A stretch of 64,000 bases of DNA from contig CM038717.1 in assembly GCA_021613375.1 (NCBI GenBank), positions 41,129,628-41,193,627 of the forward strand, in the 5' to 3' direction. Numbering within the stretch: position 1 is the first letter of the stretch; each line of letters starts with the position of its first letter. Shown here piece by piece: positions 25,195 through 35,096 of the stretch. A program made the translations under genes and the position numbers. The notes under the pieces were generated by a model. That model did no database searches. It had not been told where the DNA came from and worked only from the letters and a program-made list of their open reading frames with translations. The DNA comes from Megaleporinus macrocephalus. Lineage: Eukaryota > Chordata > Actinopteri > Characiformes > Anostomidae.

Positions 25195-28100
25195 ACCGAA
25201 CAGTTTAGCTATCAGATGTGATCAGTAATCAAATATATATTTTCTCTTTCTGAAATATATTATATAGGTGTGTGTGTGTGTGTGTTTATTCATATATGAG
25301 CACTTTGAAGTTCTACACCAGGTCACTAATAGGGGGACCTCGGTCCGGCTCCAGACCCAGAAGTTGTCCAATAGGGACCCAAACTGATAATCTACTGAGG
25401 AGGGTTTAATTTAAAGAGGTGGAGCTTTTCTTGTCTTTACGGTATACGGGCCTCAGGTGTACGGTCAGTGGAGCTGATACAGTGGACAGTGAGTGGAGGT
25501 CCTGTATGGTCAGTGGAGCTGATACAGTGGACAGTGAGTGGAGGACCTGTATGGTCAGTGGAGCTGATACAGTGGACAGTGAGTGGAGGTCCTGTATGGT
25601 CAGTGGAGCTGATACAGTGGACAGTGAGTGGAGGTCCTGTATGGTCAGTGGAGCTGATACAGTGGACAGTGAGTGGAGGTCCTGTATGGTCAGTGGAGCT
25701 GATACAGTGGACAGTGAGTGGAGGTCCTGTATGGTCAGTGGAGCTGATACAGTGGACAGTGAGTGGAGGTCCTGTATGGTCAGTGGAGCTGATACAGTGG
25801 ACAGTGAGTGGAGGTCCTGTATGGTCAGTGGAGCTGATACAGTGGACAGTGAGTGGTGGTCCTGTATGGTCAGTGGAGCTGATACAGTGGACAGTGAGTG
25901 GAGGTCCTGTATGGTCAGTGGAGCTGATACAGTGGACAGTGAGTGGAGATATGAGGAGGTGGTCTTGTTGAGTGTGTGTAGTATTTATAGGTGTGTAATG
26001 TTTGTGAATGTGTGATTTTAAATTAACAGAGGTTTTTTAATAACTATATTTTAAGGTGAAGAGTATTTCTAGTGTAGTACGTTTAAAGATGTTGTGTAGT
26101 GTTTTATTAGTGATAATATTGATTGTTTAAAATGTATCTTTGTTTACAGATGTATTTATAAATACAATATAAGTGAGAAACAAACACCACTTCAACGACA
26201 GTACACACTCTGTGTGTGTTAGACTGCAATGAGTGTGTGTGTGTTTGTGCAGGTGTTGCTGTTGGATGAAACTCACAGGACCTTCTTCATGGAAACGGGA
26301 AAACAGATGATCACTGGACTCATGATCAAAGCAAACAAGGTACCAAAAACACCTGAACATTTAGCATACTGATTTATTAATACTGGTTAGAGGGTAAACA
26401 GTAACAAGGGCTTACAAAGCTGACCCACCCTCACCCACCATCACTCACCATCACCCACCACTCTGCTTACCCACTCCACTCACCCGACCTCACCCACTCT
26501 GAACCACTCTCCTCGCCCAACCTCACCCACTCTGCTCGCCCACTGTCACCCACTCTGCTCGCCCAACCTCACCCACTTTGCTCACCCACTCTGCTCACCC
26601 ACTCTCCTCGCCCACTGTCACCCACTCTGCTCGCCCAACCTCACCCACTCTCCTCGCCCACTGTCACCCACTCTGCTCGCCCAACCTCATCCACTCTGCT
26701 CGCCCAACCTCACCCACTCTGCTCTCCCACTGTCACCCACTCTGCTCGCCCAACCTCATCCACTCTGCTCACCCAACCTCATCCACTCTGCTCACCCACT
26801 CTGCTCGCCCACTGTCACCCACTCTGCTCACCCAACCGCACCCACTCTGCTCACCCACTCTGCTCACCCACTCTCCTCGCCCCTGTCACCCACTCTGCTT
26901 GCCCAACCTCAACCACTCTGCTCTCCCACTGTCACCCACTCTGCTCGCCCAACCTCACCCACTCTGCTTACCCACTCCACTCACCCAAGCTGCTCACCCA
27001 ACCTCACCCACTCTGCTCACCCACTCTGCTCACCCACTCTGCTCACCCACTCTGCTCACCCACTGTCACCCACTTTGGTCACCCAACCGCACCCACTCTG
27101 CTCACCCACTCTCCTCGCCCACTGTCACCCACTCTGCTCGCCCAACCTCACCCACTCTGCTCTCCCACTGTCACCCACTCTGCTCGCCCAACCTCATCCA
27201 CTCTGCTCACCCAACCTCATCCACTCTGCTCACCCACTCCACTTACCCACTCTGCTCGCCCAACCTCATCCACTCTGCTCACCCACTCTGCTCACCCATC
27301 CTCACCCACTCTCCTCGCCCAACCTCACCCACTCTGCTCGCCCAACCTCATCCACTCTGCTCATCCACTCTCCTCGCCCAACCTCACCCACTCTCCTCGC
27401 CCAACCTCACCCACTCTTTTCGCCCAACCTCACCCACTCTGTTCGCCCAACCTCACCCACTCTGCTCACCCACTCCACTTACCCACTCTGCTCGCCCAAC
27501 CTCATCCACTCTGCTCATCCACTTCACTTACCCACTCTGCTCACCCAACCTCACCCACTCTGCTCATCCACTCCACTTACCCACTCTGTTCGCCCAACCT
27601 CACCCACTCTGCTCATCCACTCCACTTACCCACTCTGCTCACCCAACCTCACCCACTCTGCTCACCCACTCCACTTACCCACTCTGCTCGCCCAACCTCA
27701 TCCACTCTGCTCATCCACTTCACTTACCCACTCTGCTCACCCAACCTCACCCACTCTGCTCATCCACTCCACTTACCCACTCTGTTCGCCCAACCTCACC
27801 CACTCTGCTCATCCACTCCACTTACCCACTCTGCTCACCCAACCTCACCCACTCTGCTCATCCACTCCACTTACCCACTCTGTTCGCCCAACCTCACCCA
27901 CTCTGCTCATCCACTCCACTTACCCACTCTGCTCACCCAACCTCACCCACTCTGCTCACCCACTCCACTTACCCACTCTGCCCGCCCAACCTCACCCACT
28001 CTGTTCGCCCAACCTCACCCACTCTGTTCGCCCAACCTCACCCACTCTGCTCATCCAGTCTGCTTGCCCACCCTTACCAACTCCACTGTCCCACCCCAGA

Positions 28101-31100
28101 CCATTTCACAGCACACCAGTCTGAATGGTGATATTTATGAGTGTGTATGGAAACACTGTTGCATCTCTCCATTCGTTCACTCTCTCTGTCTCCTTTTCGA
28201 ATCTCATTCTGTGTGTGTTTAGAGTCCAAAGGCGTTTTTGGAGAGTTATCAGGACATGCTGCTCTACACTCAGCAAGAAGACACCTGGCCCACCACCAAA
28301 ATGGAGCTGGAGGGACGAGGGGTCTGTTTCCTTCTCATTTACCTTTTGTTTCTTGTCTGATCTGATTAGAAGCTGATAATCAGATATTATCTCCTGATGT
28401 TGTTTATGTGTGATGTATATAAACCGCTGGTGCTGTGTTTGACCCTTTGACCTTCATCCTGTGTGTAGGTGGTGTGTATGAACTTCTTTGACGTTGTGCT
28501 GGACTTCATTCTCATGGATGCGTTTGAGGACCTGGAGAACCCGCCCACCTCTGTGGTCGCTGTGCTGCGGAACCGTTGGCTGTCTGACAGTTTTAAAGAG
28601 ACGGTACACAAAATAACATATATCATTTATTTAAGTGACCTCAGTACCGTGGAGCTCAGTCTTAGGCCTGGACTGAAAGTGTTGTGGTGTTTTTATATGG
28701 GTTGGACATTAGTGCAAGTGGGCGGGGCTAAATTGCTGTAGTGTGATCGTGTGATTATAAAGTTTTGTGACAAATGGATCAATAGAAATGCTCCAGAAGA
28801 ACTTCTGGTTCCATTGACTTACATTAAAAAGGAACGACTGTTATTGTTCTCTCCTGTAACGTTACTGTTTTGGAGATGTTGTCAGTCGTGTAGTGTGAAC
28901 TTCTGAAAGACGCTGAGTGCTCGCCGACTAATCTCAGACACCCAGCCAACGTCTAGCACGTTTAATATCTAGACCAGTCGACCACTGTGAGTCAACAGCA
29001 GCGTCTAGCAACAGCCAATGGGATCACGTAGAGAGAGAACCGCAGAGTCTAGTTCTCACCAGAGTCTAGTTCTCACCAGAGTCTAGTTCTCACCAGAGTC
29101 TAGTTCTCACCAGAGTCTAGTTCTCACCAGAGTCTAGATCTCACCAGAGTCTAGATCTCACCAGAGTCTAGATGTCACACGCGTTTAGATGTCACACGCG
29201 TTTAGATGTCACCAGAGTTTAGATGTCACCAGAGTTTAGATGTCACCAGAGTTTAGATGTCACCAGAGTTTAGATGTCACCAGAGTTTAGATCTCACCAG
29301 AGTCTAGTTCTCACCAGAGTCTAGTTCTCACCAGAGTCTAGATCTCACCAGAGTCTAGATCTCACCAGAGTCTAGTTCTCACCAGAGTCTAGATCTCACA
29401 CGCGTTTAGATGTCACACGCGTTTAGATGTCACCAGAGTTTAGATGTCACCAGAGTCTAGTTCTCACCAGAGTCTAGTTCTCACCAGAGTCTAGTTCTCA
29501 CCAGAGTCTAGTTCTCACCAGAGTCTAGATCTCACACGCGTTTAGATGTCACCAGAGTTTAGATGTCACCAGAGTTTAGATGTCACCAGAGTTTAGTTCT
29601 CACCAGAGTTTAGTTCTCACCAGAGTTTAGATCTCACCAGAGTTTAGATCTCACCAGAGTTTAGTTCTCACCAGAGTTTAGTTCTCACCAGAGTCTAGAT
29701 GTCACACGCGTTTAGATGTCACCAGAGTTTAGATGTCACCAGAGTTTAGATGTCACCAGAGTTTAGTTCTCACCAGAGTCTAGATCTCACCAGAGTCTAG
29801 ATCTCACCAGAGTCTAGATGTCACACGCGTTTAGATGTCACACGCGTTTAGATGTCACACGCGTTTAGATGTCACACGCGTTTAGATGTCACCAGAGTTT
29901 AGTTCTCACCAGAGTCTAGTTCTCACCAGAGTCTAGTTCTCACCAGAGTCTAGTTCTCACCAGAGTCTAGTTCTCACCAGAGTCTAGTTCTCACCAGAGT
30001 CTAGTTCTCACCAGAGTTTAGATCTCGTGTTTTTGGACAGCAGCCAGATGAGTGGGCAGTTCTCCAGAGTAAAAGTTGTATAATTGGTGACCCCATGTCG
30101 TTGATCAGTCATGTAGTGTGAAAACCACGACAACTGAAAGACTCACCATTACATCTCAACCAGTCACTTAGTGTAACCAGGTATAAAGACCTGACCACTC
30201 AGACCGTCGTGTAGTGTGAAGCAGGTATAAAGACCTGACCACTCAGACAGTCGTGTAGTGTGAAGCCCATGTATGGGCTGTGCAACCTTACCCCCGACTC
30301 ATGGTCCCCTATACCTGATACTATCCTCAGGAGTAGAATTAGGCCTCCTATGTAACTGTTCCAGTAATAAACAGTATTGTATGTTATTTTATTATAAATA
30401 CTGAATATTGTTTCTTTATCTTTCTTCAACCCTCCTTCTCTCAGGCTTTAGCCACGGCATGTTGGTCGGTGCTGAAAGCTAAGAGGAGATTACTGATGGT
30501 AAGTTTTCATAAGTTAAATTTAAAAATGATCATTCTCTGCCTTCAAAACATTCACACGCTTGTACTCGTTTGCATCCCCCTTAATTAATTCCACCTGAAC
30601 CTGAAATTAGCAGGCTTACACTATGTGTGCGTCTCAAATCCTACTGAGCTCCTACATAGGCAGCACTTTACATCATAGTATGAACTCCAGACAAGTAGAC
30701 TGTCCCAATTCTTACATACCTTAAACATGCTGTCTACTGAGAAACCTTATTTAGACCTGATTTTAAGAAGCATCGAACTCTTCCTCAGCCGCTAAGACAA
30801 TCCCATGATGCACTGCAGGCTAATCTAGGAGCAGTGAAGTGGTTTTAAAATGTGAGTTATTTTGATTCTCTGGAGTTTTAATGTGTTTCTGGTCATATAA
30901 TCACACAAAAAAGTATTTTATTATCAACTCTGTAACGAGTCCTTCACCATTTACACTTTATACTCCAGACATTAACATTTATGCTAGCCGATTTTAAAGC
31001 CTCGGGCTATTGTTTTGGATGCCGGCTGGTAGCTTAGCAACCAGCTAAACCACCGGTGGCGTGCTGCAGTGGGCGGGAACAAGCCGTGACGCAGTCTCTC

Positions 31101-34100
31101 TCTAACTAGAGCGTCTCAGTAATCTGTTTACACACTCACTACCTAGACAGCCTATTTACACACCCACTACCTAGACAGTCTACTTACACACTCACTACCT
31201 AGACAGCCTACTTACACACTCACTACCTAGACAGCCTACTTACACACTCACTACCTAGACAGCCTACTTACACCCTCACTAGAGTTTGAGACAGAGCCTG
31301 TATGTCCAAATGTATGTAGGCATCCCTAATTCTTGAGTTCTGGTATTTTAGCCACACCCATCACTAACACCCACAAGCACATAGTCATGCATAGACAAAC
31401 GCTGGCAGTAAAGTGAGTCGTACTGAAGAGCCCGGTGACACCTTTGCTGCAGGCCACTGTGGAAAATTTCTGTCCTGCTAGAGCTTTCCCAGACAACCGT
31501 AAGTACTGTTATTGTGAAATGAAAGCGTCTGTAGCAGCTCAGCCACAAACCAGTAGACAACTCGCAGAGCAGGGCCACTTTATGTTGAAGTGCTGATTGT
31601 CTGTTGCATTGCTCGTTACACCGTTCCAAACTCCAGAACTGCCTCAGGAAGCAAAATCCCAAAAGAAACTGAGCTCTGTGTAAAATTAATTTATTCATTA
31701 ATTAATTCGGATTAATTAACAATAGATGCATAACGTTACATTAACAGCAGACTATGGAAAAATACACACTAAACCTTGAGTCAGCCAGGGCGACCACTGA
31801 TCCGGGGAAATCAGTCACGTGACATGGTTGCAGGATTTCATTAGTTCATTAGTCTGAACTGACGCTGATCGGGTCTGTTTCAGGTTCCCGACGGCTTTAT
31901 TTCTCATTTCTACGCCATTTCGGAACATGTGAGTCCGGTTCTGGCGTTTGGGTTCCTGGGTCCTAAGCAGTACCTGAGCGAGGTGTGCACCATTTTCAAG
32001 GTAAGATAAAATAACGTTAGCACATGTCCTGGGTGTCAGAGACAGAGTTGCCTAAATTATCAACTAAATGTATTAATACTTCAGTAACTTGAGTAAAAGT
32101 ACAAAAGTATCAGGTTGAAAATCTACTACTGAGAAGCTCTTTTATTGTTACTTTGGTCCAAAATAAAAGTGACCAATCACAGAGCAGTACAGATGTTATA
32201 CACAGCGGAGTCACATTATTATAATATCCAGAGTGACCACCGCGTGCAACACGGACAGCAGCTAGACGGACTGGGAGACTCAGTAAGGTCCTGGTAGGTG
32301 GTCACAGGTATCTGGAGGTATCATGCTGACTGCAGTGCATCCCACAGCTGCTGGAGGGAGCGTGGAGGAGAATCCATAGAGCCAACACCTCCATCCAGGT
32401 GGTCCCACAGATGCTCAGTTGGGTTACAGTCTAGGGAATTAGGGGTCCAGGGTAGTACTTGGAAGTCTTGCTCAGCTCTTCCAACCAATGTGGGACATTT
32501 CTAGTGGGACGTGTCTCATTGTCTTGCTGGAAGATCCCATCAACCCCAGAGAAGACCATCAGCATGTATGGGGTACGTGATCTGCAAGGATGGATTCAGA
32601 CCCAAACCGGTCTTCCACATGGAGGAGTGGGTCCAGAGAACATCACAAGAACATGCACACTGCTGTCGGTGCTGGTCATAATAATGTGACTTGACTGTGT
32701 ATTTACATTTTACACAGCGCTCCCAACTTTTTTGGGAATTGGGGTTGTATATTAGAGTGACTCAGTAGACGAGAGAGAGGGAGAGACTGTGATGCGGCAG
32801 CCTGCTAGTGAAAGGCTTTAGTCTGTTTTTAATAATAAATAATGTGTTTATTTGGTTTATATAACATTTTTGGTCGGTATTGGACGTGTACACCATACTG
32901 GGGCTGATACGCCTGACCAGCCAGGTTCCTGTTAAAGGTACACTAACAAAAACAGCCCGTTTAATTAGAACTGCTCAGAGAATTCTAGAATTTTGATTTC
33001 AGTGATTAATGAAAGTGTTTATTTAGCATTTATTACTCAGGACTTTTGCTGACCTCCCTGTTTGAGATTGACCTGCAGCCCAGCAGCATACCTGAGATTA
33101 TAACTCCTTTAATCTGAGCGGACCTTAATCCTAATCACCCCATAATCCCTCTCATCCTGTAATCTCTTTCGTCTGTGCAATCTCTCTTCATCTCTCTTCT
33201 CTGACTTTATTGTGCAAATACAGATACATTGATTTGCAGTAATTGAACCAAACAGCTATTATTATTATTATTATTTATAATTAATATGAAGACTGCATAT
33301 TTATTTAAATGATAATTATAAAATAGTTTATGGAAATAAATAAATGCACATCATATTAGATTCTAATAATTAAATTCCTACATTCGGATGTTATTGAAAC
33401 TATGAATTGGGGACGTTTGAATGACGGATGTTCACTAGACTTAAAGGCTACGTTCACATTACAAGCCTCGGTGATCAAATCCAGTTTTTTACTCAGATCC
33501 GATTCTTGATGGTTCACTTTCCTAAGTGTGACTGACCTTTATTCTTTATTCTTTATCCCCATTAGCTTCCACAATGTGGTTGCTACTCTTCCTGGGGTCC
33601 ACACCAAGACAAAATCAATCAAAATAAACAATCAGAAATCAATATAAAAAAATGAACAGAACAAAAATAAAAAACAACAGACATTAAAAATTAAAATAAA
33701 ACAGAGAACACCCCTACTTTTTTTATGTGTCTGCAATGTGAACAGATCTGTCCCTGAAATTACACCCCAGAGTACACTGAAGTATAAAAGTATACTTAAT
33801 TTAAGTGTAATTAGTATACTACAATGCACATGATGTACTATACTACACTAAACTAACACTGTTTTATGTTTGTGTACTAACTTTGTACTTAGTATGCTAT
33901 ATGTATGTTTTATTACTAATAAAAATGTACTTAAGTACAACAAAACATACTTAAGTGTACTATTTTGAGATGCCGTTAAGTATATTTAAGTGCATCTTAA
34001 GTACACCAGCTTCTACCAAGTCTGGATTTTTAAACAAATATACTTTGTGTCAACTTATAGTTGAATCCACCTTTAAGAGAACTGTTAGTATACTAATAAT

Positions 34101-34659
34101 ATATAAGGAATATATTTATAATTCAATAACAGTATCTTACCAGTACATTGTAAATACACTACGTATATTTATAAATATATTTTAGTTGAATTGTTTAAAG
34201 AAAATACTGAATTATTTGGAAAAAGATGCTTAAGTATATTGAGTTAATGAGTTATAATGAGTTATAATGGCGTCCCAAAGTAGTACAGTTCAGTACAATT
34301 AGTTAATTAAGTATATTTAATAGCACTACAGCTTTATAGCACATGTTTATTACTTTAATCCTCACTGACTGACTCACTGACTGACTCACTGACTGACTCA
34401 CTGACTGACTCACTGACTGACTCACTCACTGACTTACTGACTGACTCACTGACTGACTCACTGACTGACTCACTGACTGACTCACTGACTGACTCACTGA
34501 CTGACTCACTGACTGACTCACTGACTGACTGACTGACTCACTGACTGACTCACTGACTGACTCACTGACTGACTCACTGCCTGACTCACTGACTGACTCA
34601 CTCACTGACTTACTGACTGACTCACTGACTGACTTACTGACTGACTCACTGACTGACTC

Positions 34660-34694
<35 letters not shown>

Positions 34695-35063
34695 CACTGA
34701 CTGACTCACTGACTGACTCACTGACTGACTCACTGACTGACTGACTCACTGACTGACTGACTGACTGACTCACTCACTCACTCACTCACACACTGACTGT
34801 CTGACTCACTCACTCACTCACTCACTCACACACTGACTGTCTGACTCACTCACTCACTCACTCACTCACTCGTTCTCTAGAAGTCAGCAAATGGGGGCAG
34901 AGTAGACAGAGCCCCCCCTTATGGTGTGCCGTAGGGTCCACAGCCAGCTCAGAGGAGGGGGACGTGTAGGGCAGGACCTGTTCAGTGAATGTTTATTGTA
35001 TGTGTGCACTGATTCTAATGTTAATGTAATAATTAATGTGTTAATTAAGGCCTTATGTTATGA

Positions 35064-35096
<33 letters not shown>

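Noticed and set aside
26578..28131. 517-residue Pro/His/Ser-rich frame
   Set aside because: Encoded by the CACCCACTCTGCTC array within a MIGA2 intron.
29044..30026. CRISPR-like regularity
   Set aside because: Units are directly adjacent with no unique spacers, in a vertebrate intron.
31348..31698. 116-residue minus-strand frame in MIGA2 intron 14
   Set aside because: No recognisable domain, no splice support, and composition like non-coding DNA.
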